Assembly (NCBI GenBank): GCA_947501215.1
Contig: CANMUS010000001.1
Coordinates: 744,001 to 808,000 of the forward strand
Reading direction: 5' to 3'
DNA length: 64,000 bases
Source: an uncultured Erythrobacter sp.
GTDB lineage: Bacteria > Pseudomonadota > Alphaproteobacteria > Sphingomonadales > Sphingomonadaceae
The notes under the pieces were generated by a model that was given only the letters and a program-made list of their open reading frames with translations, was not told the DNA's origin and searched no databases. This document shows, piece after piece, positions 8,099 to 18,827 of the stretch; the stretch's first letter is position 1; every line of letters starts with the position of its first letter. A program made the position numbers and the translations under genes.

Positions 8099-9042
8099 TA
8101 GGCAAGGAACCGGTAATCTTGCGCGATCGCCTGGCCGATCGCTGCGTTGCTGGACATGAATTCGAGCAGGAATTCGTGCAGTCCTTGGTCGAAAACCTCA
8201 TCGATGGTGAGGTCGGTGATGCGCGTATCCGCTTCGCGCATCAGCTCGTTGCTCTGGCCCTCTCGCCCATGGAGGCGGGCGAGCGCGGCAAGATTGGCGC
8301 GAAGTTCGGAATGGCAGAAGGCCAGGCTGCGCGGGAAGGCATCGTCGAGGATCAGGAACTCGCAAATACCCTTCGCGTCGATCTGTCCGGCGTTGAGCCA
8401 GCGATAGGCGCGGTCCCCGGACACCGAGCGCAACACTTGGTCCCACTGCCCGGTATCGAGGCTCGACCCGACATAGGACAGCGAGGGCAGCAGCAGGTAA
8501 TATTTGATGTCGAGGATGCGCGCGATGCTGTCGGCGCGCTCGATGAATGTACCGGCCTGGGCGAAATGATAGCCTTCGTCGCGCAACATGGAGCCTTCCA
8601 TCGCGCCGTGCGCCAGCGTCCCGGCGCGGCGGATGGTGGCCACCGTGTCGAGCACGCGGTTCTCGCCCACCGGCTTGCCCAGCTGTTTCTCCACGACCAG
8701 CCAGTTCTCGTTGATCGCTTCCCACAGCTCGCCGCTGATGGCGTTGCGGGCGAGGCGGGCATTCTGGCGGACCTGCCCGAACATCGACAGGATCGAGGCC
8801 GGATTGTCCTTGTCCCGCAGCATGTAGTTCCAGGCCTGCATACCGGTGTAGGTGCCGTGCTTGGCCTCGTAACCTTGCTTCTGCCCGGCCGTGGCCATGA
8901 CCGAACGCCATTCCTCTTCGGCAGTCACTAGGTCGCGGGTCAACGCCATGCGCAGGCCCGCATCGAGCAAGCGCGCGGTGTTCTCGGCCCGCTCGAGGTA
9001 GCGGAACATCCAGAACAGTCCGTTGGCCGTTCTTCCCAGCAT
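8098..9042 (-). CDS. Alpha-E domain protein (DUF403) of the Anbu cluster
   Basis: This 314-residue, mostly helical protein starts MLGRTANGLFWMFRYLERAENTARL, the standard beginning of the alpha-E family. The repeated acidic/aromatic helices and the segment DDAFPRSLAFCH are also typical. The family is always found with the circularly permuted ATP-grasp and transglutaminase partners and has no proven biochemical role. Its start overlaps the ATP-grasp stop by one base (TGATG), so the two are translationally coupled. Its TAA stop runs directly into the inverted-repeat element. Confidence 0.92.
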   Translation of the reverse strand: MLGRTANGLFWMFRYLERAENTARLLDAGLRMALTRDLVTAEEEWRSVMATAGQKQGYEAKHGTYTGMQAWNYMLRDKDNPASILSMFGQVRQNARLARNAISGELWEAINENWLVVEKQLGKPVGENRVLDTVATIRRAGTLAHGAMEGSMLRDEGYHFAQAGTFIERADSIARILDIKYYLLLPSLSYVGSSLDTGQWDQVLRSVSGDRAYRWLNAGQIDAKGICEFLILDDAFPRSLAFCHSELRANLAALARLHGREGQSNELMREADTRITDLTIDEVFDQGLHEFLLEFMSSNAAIGQAIAQDYRFLA

Positions 9043-10469
9043 CAGTCTTTAAGCACCCAGGTATCCTTGGTGCCGCCACCCTGACTGGAATTCACGACCA
9101 GCGACCCTTCCTTCAGCGCCACGCGCGTCAGGCCGCCGGGTGTGATGTCGACCTTGTCGGGCGACACAAGCACGAAGGGTCGCAAGTCGACATGGCGCGG
9201 CGCCAAGCCCTTCTTGGTGAAGATCGGGCAGGTCGACAGCGAAAGCGTGGGCTGCGCGATGTAATTCTCGGGCTTTTCCACCAGCTTCTTGCGGAACTCG
9301 TCGATCTCTTTCTTCGAGGCGGCAGGACCGATCAGCATGCCATAGCCGCCGGAGCCATGCACCTCCTTGACGACCAGCTCCTCCAGATTGTCGAGGACGT
9401 ATTTCAGGGTTTCTTCATCGGCGCAGCGATGCGTCTCCACATTGGGAAGCAGTGGCTTCTCGCCAGTATAGAACTCGACGATCTCCGGCATGAAGGAATA
9501 GATCGCCTTATCGTCGGCGACACCCGTTCCAGGCGCATTGGCAATGGTGACGCCGCCCGCGCGGTAGACATCCATGATACCCGGCACGCCCAGCACGCTG
9601 TCCTCGTTGAAGGTCAGCGGATCGAGAAATTCGTCGTCCACCCGGCGATAGATCACATCGACCGGCTGGAACCCGTGCGTGGTCCGCATGGCGACGCGCC
9701 CGTCGATGACCCTCAGATCGCTACCTTCGATCAGTTCCGCGCCCATCTGGTCGGCGAGGAAGGCGTGTTCGAAATAGGCAGAGTTATAGATCCCCGGCGT
9801 GAGGACTGCGACGGTCGGCTTACCCTCGGTGCAATCGGGCGCGCAGGCGGCGAGACTCTTGGCCAGCCGGCGCGGATAGTCGGAGACCTGCTCCACCGGC
9901 ACGCGCATGAAAAGCTCGGGGAACATCGCCATCATGGTTTCGCGATTTTCCAGCATGTAGCTGACGCCCGACGGCGTGCGGGCATTGTCTTCCAGCACGT
10001 AGAATTCGTCCGGCCCGGTGCGGACCAGGTCGATGCCGACGATATGCGTGTAGACCCCGCCGGGCGGGGTGAAGCCGACCATGTTCGGCAGCCAGGCGGC
10101 GTTGTCACGGAACAAGCGTTCGGGAATGCGCCCGGCGCGGATGATTTCCTGCCGGTGATAAAGATCGTGCATGAAGGCATTGAGCGCCGAGACGCGTTGC
10201 TCGATCCCGCGGGTCAGCTTGCGCCACTCGGCCGCTGTGATCACGCGGGGCACCATGTCGAACGGGATCAGCCGTTCTTCGGCCTCGTCCTCGCCATAGA
10301 CATTGAAGGTGATGCCGGTCTTGCGGAAGTTCGTCTCCGCCTCGGCATGCTTGCGCTTGAGCAGGCCGGTCTTCTGTTCGTCGAACCAGTCGCAGTATCG
10401 TTCATAGGCATCACGCACGCTGCCATCGGCACCATGCATCTCGTCGAAGAATTCGGCGTTGCCCGTCAT
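9042..10469 (-). CDS. Circularly permuted type 2 ATP-grasp protein
   Basis: This 475-residue protein is of the DUF404/DUF407 family. Diagnostic stretches are FNVYGEDEAEERLIPFD, the core ATP-grasp segment VLEDNARTPSGVSYMLENR, the VKEVHGSGGYGM phosphate-binding loop, and the C-terminal VDLRPFV and NSSQGGGTKDTWVL. ATP-grasp enzymes ligate a carboxylate to an amine. In this cluster the enzyme is proposed to form peptide or amide bonds on a substrate that the transglutaminase-like and Anbu proteins then process. It is the first gene of the row, so the promoter should lie in 10470-10528. Confidence 0.93.
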   Translation of the reverse strand: MTGNAEFFDEMHGADGSVRDAYERYCDWFDEQKTGLLKRKHAEAETNFRKTGITFNVYGEDEAEERLIPFDMVPRVITAAEWRKLTRGIEQRVSALNAFMHDLYHRQEIIRAGRIPERLFRDNAAWLPNMVGFTPPGGVYTHIVGIDLVRTGPDEFYVLEDNARTPSGVSYMLENRETMMAMFPELFMRVPVEQVSDYPRRLAKSLAACAPDCTEGKPTVAVLTPGIYNSAYFEHAFLADQMGAELIEGSDLRVIDGRVAMRTTHGFQPVDVIYRRVDDEFLDPLTFNEDSVLGVPGIMDVYRAGGVTIANAPGTGVADDKAIYSFMPEIVEFYTGEKPLLPNVETHRCADEETLKYVLDNLEELVVKEVHGSGGYGMLIGPAASKKEIDEFRKKLVEKPENYIAQPTLSLSTCPIFTKKGLAPRHVDLRPFVLVSPDKVDITPGGLTRVALKEGSLVVNSSQGGGTKDTWVLKD

Positions 10470-10486
10470 TGTCCCCCGGGGATGTT

Positions 10487-10507
10487 CACGGCACAGAACA
10501 TGCCGTG
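10487..10507. promoter_or_regulatory. Inverted repeat upstream of the ATP-grasp start
   Basis: CACGGCA (10487-10493) and TGCCGTG (10501-10507) form a 7-bp inverted repeat with a 7-base spacer, 18 bases before the ATP-grasp ATG and after the stop of the upstream hydrolase. The spacing allows either an operator for a dimeric regulator of the Anbu cluster or a short terminator for the hydrolase. No T-run follows, which favours an operator. Confidence 0.3.
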
Positions 10508-10528
10508 ATCCTACAGGAACACAAGCTT

Positions 10529-11296
10529 TCAGGCGCTATCAAGTTCCGCGAGAAGCGCCGCCATCGCCTCATTGGTCATGACGAGGCCCATGTGCGAGCA
10601 GCGCACGGGAATGGCGCGGTCTCGTTCGCCGGGGCGGCCGCAGGCCGATTTCGGATGGACGACGCCGTCGCACGGGCTCCAGATAGCGACTGTCTCCACG
10701 GGCGGCTTCTCCGCGACGACGGTGTCGATTTCCGGCTCGTCGACACGGTGTCCCGCGATCGCCTGATAGGCCCGCCAGCCATTGTTCGCGCGCGGACTGC
10801 CGGAGAAGGGCGAGCCCATGGTGACGACCTTTGCGACCTTGTCGGGATGCTGCTTGGCAAGTTCGCGCGCCATCACCCCGCCGAGGCTCCAGCCGACCAG
10901 CACGATCGGTTCGCCATGCCGCTCATGCAGGGCGAGCAAGCGCTTCTCGACGCGCGCGAAGCGGTCGGCCGTGGCGCCAAGGTTGTAACCGAGGCCCCAG
11001 CGCTTGGCGGTATGCCCGGCCTCTTCCAGCCGCCGCGCCATCCAGCGCATGCGGATCGGATGGGCGCCAAAACCCGGCAGCAGCATGATGTGCTTGGGAT
11101 CGGCAGCCGGAGCGATTTCCAGAGCGTCGCCAAGCCGTCTACGCAGCGGCTCAAACGGCCAGAGAAATTCGCGGAGCAGCAATTGCCAGCGCGGCCCACG
11201 GGCATCGTCGGGGCACGGCTCTTTCGCGAGCGCCCAGCGGCGCGCGAGTTCCTCGCCATGCTGGAGTGCGCTGTCTTTGAACGGTAACGTTGCCAT
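10529..11296 (-). CDS. Alpha/beta hydrolase
   Basis: I take the ATG at 11296 (MATLPFKDSAL), giving 255 residues; an ATG 18 bases upstream is also possible. The nucleophile elbow GWSLGG puts the catalytic Ser at about residue 137. The acid is probably in WSPCDGVVHP and the His in CSHMGL near the end. MLLPGFGAHPIRM forms the oxyanion strand. An esterase or lipase-like activity is expected, with unknown substrate. It lies 59 bases upstream of the Anbu cluster on the same strand and could be co-expressed with it. Confidence 0.85.
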   Translation of the reverse strand: MATLPFKDSALQHGEELARRWALAKEPCPDDARGPRWQLLLREFLWPFEPLRRRLGDALEIAPAADPKHIMLLPGFGAHPIRMRWMARRLEEAGHTAKRWGLGYNLGATADRFARVEKRLLALHERHGEPIVLVGWSLGGVMARELAKQHPDKVAKVVTMGSPFSGSPRANNGWRAYQAIAGHRVDEPEIDTVVAEKPPVETVAIWSPCDGVVHPKSACGRPGERDRAIPVRCSHMGLVMTNEAMAALLAELDSA

Positions 11297-11361
11297 CACC
11301 GCGTCATAATGCACGGGCGCGATTAACGGGTCCCGAATTTCAAACTGTCACCGAGATGTCA

Positions 11362-11901
11362 TCAGCCCTCGGCCGGACAATCGCCGATACGTTCGTGGCT
11401 GGTATTCATGACCATCCTGCCTTCGCCTTGGCCCGGAATATTGCCTTCCATGGTCATGGTCATTTCGGAACTCGTCCGTCCGCCGCTGCCCTGCATGGTC
11501 ATGCGCATCGTGCCCTCGCCCTGGCCGGAGCAGGTCATGACAGCGTCTATATCGCCACCATCGACATCGAACTTCTCGAACGAGCAATTCTCGTCCTGCG
11601 ACTCGCGCGCCATTTCCTCGAAGCCCCGGTCGGCTTCTTCCTGGGTGAGGCAGTATTCGAAATTGCGGCTCATCATGCCGCGCATCATCTCGACCGCTTC
11701 CGGCGGTGCGCCGGGCGCCTCGAGTTCGACCAGTTCAGTGGTGGCGCGATACTGGCCGGCCTCGGGCTTGACCATTTCGTCGGCCATCTCGGCGACCTCT
11801 GCACCGGTGATCTCGCCATCGCCGTCCGCATCGGCACTGGTGTTTCCGCCGCATGCCGCGAGGCCGAGCGCCGCAACGCTTGCGAATAGATATCTGTGCA
11901 T
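11362..11901 (-). CDS. DUF3617-type lipoprotein
   Basis: The ATG at 11901 (MHRYLFASVAALGLAACGG) gives a 179-residue lipoprotein with the lipobox LAAC. The mature part begins with an EF-hand-like acidic stretch (DADGDGEITGAE), then the DUF3617 pattern: VKPEAGQYRATTELVELEAPGAP, a CLT Cys, a second Cys in ENCSFEKF, and a methionine/threonine-rich strand region. DUF3617 proteins are periplasmic and of unknown function, common in sphingomonads. A longer start at 11925 would bury the signal peptide. Confidence 0.8.
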   Translation of the reverse strand: MHRYLFASVAALGLAACGGNTSADADGDGEITGAEVAEMADEMVKPEAGQYRATTELVELEAPGAPPEAVEMMRGMMSRNFEYCLTQEEADRGFEEMARESQDENCSFEKFDVDGGDIDAVMTCSGQGEGTMRMTMQGSGGRTSSEMTMTMEGNIPGQGEGRMVMNTSHERIGDCPAEG

Positions 11902-11999
11902 GGCCAATTCTCCCCTGATGAGCACCGCAAGCTAGCAGCCATGACGCCTCGCGCAACCGGGCGTTGATCGCCGCGCCGCCGTTCCCCATATGTGCGCGC

Positions 12000-14195
<2,196 letters not shown>

Positions 14196-14223
14196 GGTAA
14201 ATACCTGATTAACCATCGTTTTT

Positions 14224-14249
14224 GGAACCCGAAGCCCTTCGCCCGAGTT
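14224..14249 (+). promoter_or_regulatory. EcfG-like promoter before the 14277 lipoprotein
   Basis: GGAAC at 14224-14228 is followed 18 bases later by GTT at 14247-14249, which resembles the alphaproteobacterial general-stress sigma factor EcfG consensus (GGAAC-N16/17-(C)GTT). The -10 half would be about 28 bases before the ATG at 14277, a reasonable position. Spacing is one base longer than the candidate at 28138. Confidence 0.35.
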
Positions 14250-14276
14250 TATCCGGCGAACAATTCGAAGATTACC

Positions 14277-14825
14277 ATGCGTATCCTGCTTGCTTCCGTT
14301 GCTGTGCTGGCCCTAGCCGCCTGTGGCGATAGCGGTGAGGGCGAAGGCGATGTCAGCGAAGAAGCGGCCGCCATTGCCGAAAACCGCCCGATCGAAGGCC
14401 CGCGCTCCGGCGAGAATATCGAATTCGACGAGGAAGGCCGGCGCTGGTTCTACAAACCGTCGACCCGCACCGCGCTCTACGGCACGGCGGAAAGCGAAGG
14501 CGTGGTTTCATTCTCCTGCAACGGTGCGGTGACGGGCGAGGAGACGCTGGTCTTCCAGTGGATCGAGCAGGCGACTGCCGATGCGACCGAAACGCTCGCG
14601 ATCCGCAATGGCGACGAAACTGCCGAAGTCGAAGTCGAAGGCGTTGCCAGCGTTCTCGGGCCCGACGCAATCTGGCAGGGCGATGTCCCGCAAGGCAGCG
14701 AGGCCTATGTGCTGCTGGCTGGCGCAACTACGCCGACCACGCTGACGCTGGGCGAGCGTTCGATCACCGTGCCAGCCTCGGAGCAGCTGACCGCCGCGCT
14801 CGATGCCTGCATGTCGGATTCCTGA
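14277..14825 (+). CDS. Hypothetical lipoprotein (paralogue of the next gene)
   Basis: This 182-residue protein has a clear lipoprotein signal (MRILLASVAVLALAACGD, lipobox LAAC). An acidic linker (EGEGDVSEEAA) follows, then a beta-rich domain with TALYGTAESEGVVSFSC, two cysteines far apart (about 80 and 178) that may form a disulphide, and LTLGERSITVP. I do not recognise a named domain. The following gene encodes a protein of the same plan, so the pair looks like an old tandem duplication. The EcfG-like promoter in front suggests envelope stress. Confidence 0.7.
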   Translation: MRILLASVAVLALAACGDSGEGEGDVSEEAAAIAENRPIEGPRSGENIEFDEEGRRWFYKPSTRTALYGTAESEGVVSFSCNGAVTGEETLVFQWIEQATADATETLAIRNGDETAEVEVEGVASVLGPDAIWQGDVPQGSEAYVLLAGATTPTTLTLGERSITVPASEQLTAALDACMSDS

Positions 14826-14897
14826 TGCAACGCCTCCTGGCGCTATGCCGAACGCATAACGCCTGAGGACATTTCTGCCACGCCGCTTGATCGTGCG

Positions 14898-15503
14898 ATG
14901 CGCTGTGCCATAGCCGCTGCGATGGTTCGCACCCTTGCACCGCTATTCGTCCTCGCGCTGGCAGCCTGCAAGCCGCCGGCCTCGGACGAATATACCGAGC
15001 GCACGCGCATTGCGCCGCGCGCCGAGGCGCCGTCCGAACCGATCCGGTCTCCCGATACCGAAGGTGCGGTCTGGGCCGCGACGGACAATCCCGATCGATT
15101 GCTCTACGGCAAACCGGGCGAACGACCGTACTTCGCGCTCGAGTGCACCGACCAGGGCGGCCTGCCGCTGGTCGCCTACACGCGCTTTGCCAAGGCCGAC
15201 GCGCATGCGAAGGCGATCCTGGCGCTGATCGGCAACGGCCACGTCTCGCGGCTCAAGATCGATGCGGTCGAGCGCGGCGACGTCTGGCGGTGGGAAGGCG
15301 CAGTCGAGGCCGAGGACCCGGCGCTCGACGTACTCACCGGCACGCGGCAGGTCGAAGCGACCGTTCCGGGTGCGGGAAGCCTCATCCTCAACCCAAGTGC
15401 ATTGCCGGGAGAGCTGGTCGAGCGTTGTCGTTTACAAGACGACGCCCAACCCGAGAAAACTAGCGCGGAGCCTGCGCCTTCCGAACCAGAAGGTCCGGCG
15501 TAA
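14898..15503 (+). CDS. Hypothetical lipoprotein, related to the preceding gene
   Basis: This 201-residue protein begins with a lipoprotein signal (FVLALAACKPP). The mature part repeats the plan of its neighbour: RLLYGKPGERPYFALEC near residue 85, LILNPSALP near 160, and a late Cys, then an acidic-proline tail (EKTSAEPAPSEPEGPA). An internal ATG eight codons later (MVRTLAP) could be the true start. Its last 44 bases overlap the convergent 3' end of the DsbD-type gene. No function can be assigned. Confidence 0.68.
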   Translation: MRCAIAAAMVRTLAPLFVLALAACKPPASDEYTERTRIAPRAEAPSEPIRSPDTEGAVWAATDNPDRLLYGKPGERPYFALECTDQGGLPLVAYTRFAKADAHAKAILALIGNGHVSRLKIDAVERGDVWRWEGAVEAEDPALDVLTGTRQVEATVPGAGSLILNPSALPGELVERCRLQDDAQPEKTSAEPAPSEPEGPA

Positions 15504-17529
15504 GCACTTGCGGCAACTGCTCGGCATCGGCGCCGGGTTCGTACCACAAGTAAAGCGGCACGCCCGCCGCGCCCTGCCGCGTCAGGATGCGCGAGATTTC
15601 CTCGTCGCGCCGGGTCCAGTCGGCCCGGATGGCGACAACGCCTGCGTCCTCGAACGCAGCGCGTGTTGTCTCCCGTTCGATGGCGACGCTTTCGTTGACC
15701 TTGCAGGTGACGCACCAGTCGGCGGTGAACCAGACGAATACCGGCCGTCCGCTCGCCCGCGCTTCGGCGAGCGCGGCTTCGGAAAACGCGACGGGATCGA
15801 GGAGGCTTTCGGAACTGTTCGCCTGAGCTTGCGGAGCCGGCAAAAGCGCAGTCCCTAGCGCGAGAACTGCGACGAGAGCGACAGCGACGAAGCCCGCTCC
15901 GCTCCGCCCACGGCGCTGGAACAGGCCGACCAGCGCCAACCCGAGCACCGCGAAGATGCCGACAGCCCCGACCACCGCGAGGTATTCCGACCCACCTATG
16001 CGCCAGAGCAACCAGCCCAGTGCGAGCGCCGTCAGACCCATCGGTAGCGCCATCCAGCGGCGAAAGCGCTCCATCCAGTGGCCGGGCTTCGGCAAGCGCC
16101 TGCGGAGCGCAGGGACGAACCCGATGAGGAGGAACGGCAGCGCGAGTCCCACGCCGAGCGCCGTGAAGACAAGCAGCCCGTCGAGTGGCGGGATCACCAA
16201 GGCTGCGCCCAGCGCCAGCGCCATGAACGGCCCGGTGCAGGGAGTCGCGACGAAGGCTGCGAGCAGGCCTGTTGCGAAAGAGCCGCCGCGCGACGGGCCA
16301 TGGCCCGATACGGCAAGACCGGGCACGTCGAACAGGCCGAGGAAATTGGCGGTTATCGCTAGAGCGAGCAGGAACAGCCCGACCAGAACGACCGGCTCCT
16401 GCAACTGGAAGGCCCAGCCGACCTGCTCGCCCGCCGACCGCAAGGCGAGGATCAGCAAGCCCAGCCCAGCGCAGGCCAGCACGACCCCCGCAGTATAGGC
16501 CAGAGCATCGGAGCGCGCCGAAGCTTGCTTCCCGCCTGCCTTGGCCAGCGCAAGCGCCTTCAGGCTGAGGATCGGGAACACGCAGGGCATGATGTTGAGC
16601 AGCAGTCCACCGGCCAGCGCGGCGAGCAACAATTGCCAAAGCTCCGGCGTGGCCGCGCTGCTGCGGATCGGCTTAACGCCTTCGAGCGGTACATCCGATG
16701 GTGTCGCCGTAAAGCTTACGCCGCGCCCGTTTCCGAGATCGAGGATGCCTTCGACGCGGCTCGGTGCGCCGTTTTCCTCGGCGAGCGGTGTTTGCTGCAA
16801 GGGAATTTCGGCAACCAGCAGATCGCCGTCGCGCACGAAGGTCTGGATTGCGGCGTAACGAGGCCGCTTGCCGCTGCCGAGATCGCTTGTCGCGAGGAAC
16901 ACGTGCACATCGCCAAGCTCGCTGTCTGCGGGAAGCGGTATGCCGATCCGCAGTCGATCCCCGGCGATCTCGAACCCGGCCTCGCTGCCGAGCGGCGGGA
17001 CGACATCGGCGCGCCAGCGGTCGAGCGAGGCACCAATCCGCTCCGCCGTCAGCCGCACCTGCGCGGTCTGCGGCACGCAGATCACATCGGTGCAGGCAAG
17101 GTAGTCGACCGTCGCCTCGAGGGGGCCGAGATCGTCCAAGGCTACATCGGCCGGGATCGTTACCGGGTAGAGAACCGCATACTCGCCCTCGTAAACGTGG
17201 TTCATGAGGTCGGCGATGACGAGGCGCTTTGGCAGCGGATATTGCGCTTCGCCGAACCATTCCTCGGGCCAGGACCACTCGACCTGCATGCCGAGCCCGG
17301 CATCGCCCGGATTGGACCAATAGCCATGCCATTCCTCGGAGCGCGGCGTGAAGCGCAGCGCGACGGTCATCTGTACGGTTCCGTCTTCGGCGCGCTGCTG
17401 TCGGTCGGAGAATATCTCGACCGCAATATCGTTCGGTCCACCAGGCTGCGATTGCGCTGCGGCAGGCATGGCGAAAAGCGCCAGGACAGCTAAAAGCAGG
17501 GCAGCCAGAAAGGCGCGCAAACCGGTCAT
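15460..17529 (-). CDS. dsbD: Protein-disulphide reductase, DsbD type
   Basis: The ATG at 17529 gives 689 residues with a signal peptide (FLAALLLAVLALFAMPAAAQ); a longer open frame upstream lacks family similarity. Order of parts: an N-terminal periplasmic domain (about 25-260), then an eight-helix core starting near NIMPCVFPILSLKALAL with a second Cys in ATPCTGPFM, and a C-terminal thioredoxin domain with WCVTC (TADWCVTCKVNE). It should pass electrons from cytoplasmic thioredoxin across the inner membrane to periplasmic disulphides. The 3' end overlaps the convergent lipoprotein gene by 44 bases. Confidence 0.9.
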   Translation of the reverse strand: MTGLRAFLAALLLAVLALFAMPAAAQSQPGGPNDIAVEIFSDRQQRAEDGTVQMTVALRFTPRSEEWHGYWSNPGDAGLGMQVEWSWPEEWFGEAQYPLPKRLVIADLMNHVYEGEYAVLYPVTIPADVALDDLGPLEATVDYLACTDVICVPQTAQVRLTAERIGASLDRWRADVVPPLGSEAGFEIAGDRLRIGIPLPADSELGDVHVFLATSDLGSGKRPRYAAIQTFVRDGDLLVAEIPLQQTPLAEENGAPSRVEGILDLGNGRGVSFTATPSDVPLEGVKPIRSSAATPELWQLLLAALAGGLLLNIMPCVFPILSLKALALAKAGGKQASARSDALAYTAGVVLACAGLGLLILALRSAGEQVGWAFQLQEPVVLVGLFLLALAITANFLGLFDVPGLAVSGHGPSRGGSFATGLLAAFVATPCTGPFMALALGAALVIPPLDGLLVFTALGVGLALPFLLIGFVPALRRRLPKPGHWMERFRRWMALPMGLTALALGWLLWRIGGSEYLAVVGAVGIFAVLGLALVGLFQRRGRSGAGFVAVALVAVLALGTALLPAPQAQANSSESLLDPVAFSEAALAEARASGRPVFVWFTADWCVTCKVNESVAIERETTRAAFEDAGVVAIRADWTRRDEEISRILTRQGAAGVPLYLWYEPGADAEQLPQVLTPDLLVRKAQAPR

Positions 17530-17597
17530 TGTCCTTGCTTCGTCCACGGATGCGCATCTAGGGCCATGACAGGCTATTCGCAACGAGGCGCTGAAAC

Positions 17598-18821
17598 GTG
17601 ACACAGGCAAACGACACTCGCGATCTGCTGATCCTCGGCGGGGGTCTGGTCGGGATGACGCTGGCGCTGGCCGCGGCGAGCAAGGGCATTTCGAGCCATC
17701 TCGTCGACCGCGCCGATCCGGCATCGCTGACGGCGGAGGGTTTCGACGGGCGGGCCTCTGCCATATCGACGGCCAGCTGGCGCCTGTTCCGCAAGATCGG
17801 GCTGGAGGACGTGCTCGAACCGCATGGCTGTGACATCGCCTCCATTGCAGTGGTCGACCAGATGAAGCCCGGCCAGCTCGATTTTCGGCCCGAACCGCAT
17901 GAAGGCACATTGGGCCGCATGTTCGCCAATCGCCAGCTGCGCCTCGCGCTGCATGAGGCGGCCGCGAAGGAACCGCTCATTTCCTGGCACGCCCCGGTCG
18001 ATGTCGTCGCGCGGGATCGCGGCGAGTTCGGCGTTTCGGCGACGCTGGGCGACGGGACGGTGCTGAAGGCCGCGCTGATGGTCGGCGCAGAAGGCCGCGG
18101 TTCGCCCTCGCGCGAAGATGCCGGGCTCAAGATGGCGAGCTGGGATTACAGCCACCGCGCGATCATTGCCGGGCTGGATCACACCAAGCCGCACGACAAT
18201 GTCGCGTGGGAAATCTTCTATCCCGAAGGCCCCTTCGCGCTCCTCCCCATGCTCGACGGCCCCGACGGCACGCACCGCAGCGCGTTGGTGTGGACGGTGG
18301 ACGAGAAGGATGCCGCAGGCGTCCTCAAACTGTCCGATCGCGCCTTCCTCGCGGAAACCCGCAAGCGCATGGGCGATCTGCTGGGCGAGCTCACGCTCAA
18401 CAGCGGGCGTTCGTCCTATCCGCTCAGCTTCCAGCACACGGCGCGCATCGTCGACGACCGGCTGGCGCTGGTGGGCGACAGCGCCCATGGCATGCATCCG
18501 ATCGCCGGACAGGGCCTCAATCTCGGCCTGCGAGACGTGGGAGCGCTCGTCGAGGTACTGGACGAGGCGCTGCGGCTCGGCCTCGATCTCGGCGATGCGC
18601 AGGTCCTGAAGAAATACGAGGAGTGGCGCGCGCTCGATTCGCTGATGGTCATGGGCGCAACCGACAGCCTTACGCGCCTGTTCGGCGTGCCCGGCAAGGC
18701 GGCGAGCGCGCTGCGCCGCTTCGGCATGGCCGGGGTCCAGCGGTCGAGCTGGCTCAAGCGCTTCTTCATGGACGAGGCGCGCGGGGTCTCCGGCGACCTG
18801 CCGGAAATGCTGAAGGCCTAG
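17598..18821 (+). CDS. UbiH/UbiF/VisC-family FAD-dependent hydroxylase
   Basis: This 407-residue protein starts at GTG 17598. It has an N-terminal dinucleotide motif (ILGGGLVGMTLALAAA), a DGRASAIS segment, and the second FAD motif RLALVGDSAHGMHPIAGQGLNLGLRDV, which together define the UbiH/COQ6 flavin hydroxylases. It should hydroxylate the aromatic ring of a ubiquinone precursor at the membrane. Which ring position cannot be read from the sequence. It is divergent from the dsbD-type gene with 68 bases between them. Confidence 0.9.
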   Translation: MTQANDTRDLLILGGGLVGMTLALAAASKGISSHLVDRADPASLTAEGFDGRASAISTASWRLFRKIGLEDVLEPHGCDIASIAVVDQMKPGQLDFRPEPHEGTLGRMFANRQLRLALHEAAAKEPLISWHAPVDVVARDRGEFGVSATLGDGTVLKAALMVGAEGRGSPSREDAGLKMASWDYSHRAIIAGLDHTKPHDNVAWEIFYPEGPFALLPMLDGPDGTHRSALVWTVDEKDAAGVLKLSDRAFLAETRKRMGDLLGELTLNSGRSSYPLSFQHTARIVDDRLALVGDSAHGMHPIAGQGLNLGLRDVGALVEVLDEALRLGLDLGDAQVLKKYEEWRALDSLMVMGATDSLTRLFGVPGKAASALRRFGMAGVQRSSWLKRFFMDEARGVSGDLPEMLKA

Positions 18822-18827
18822 GGAAGG

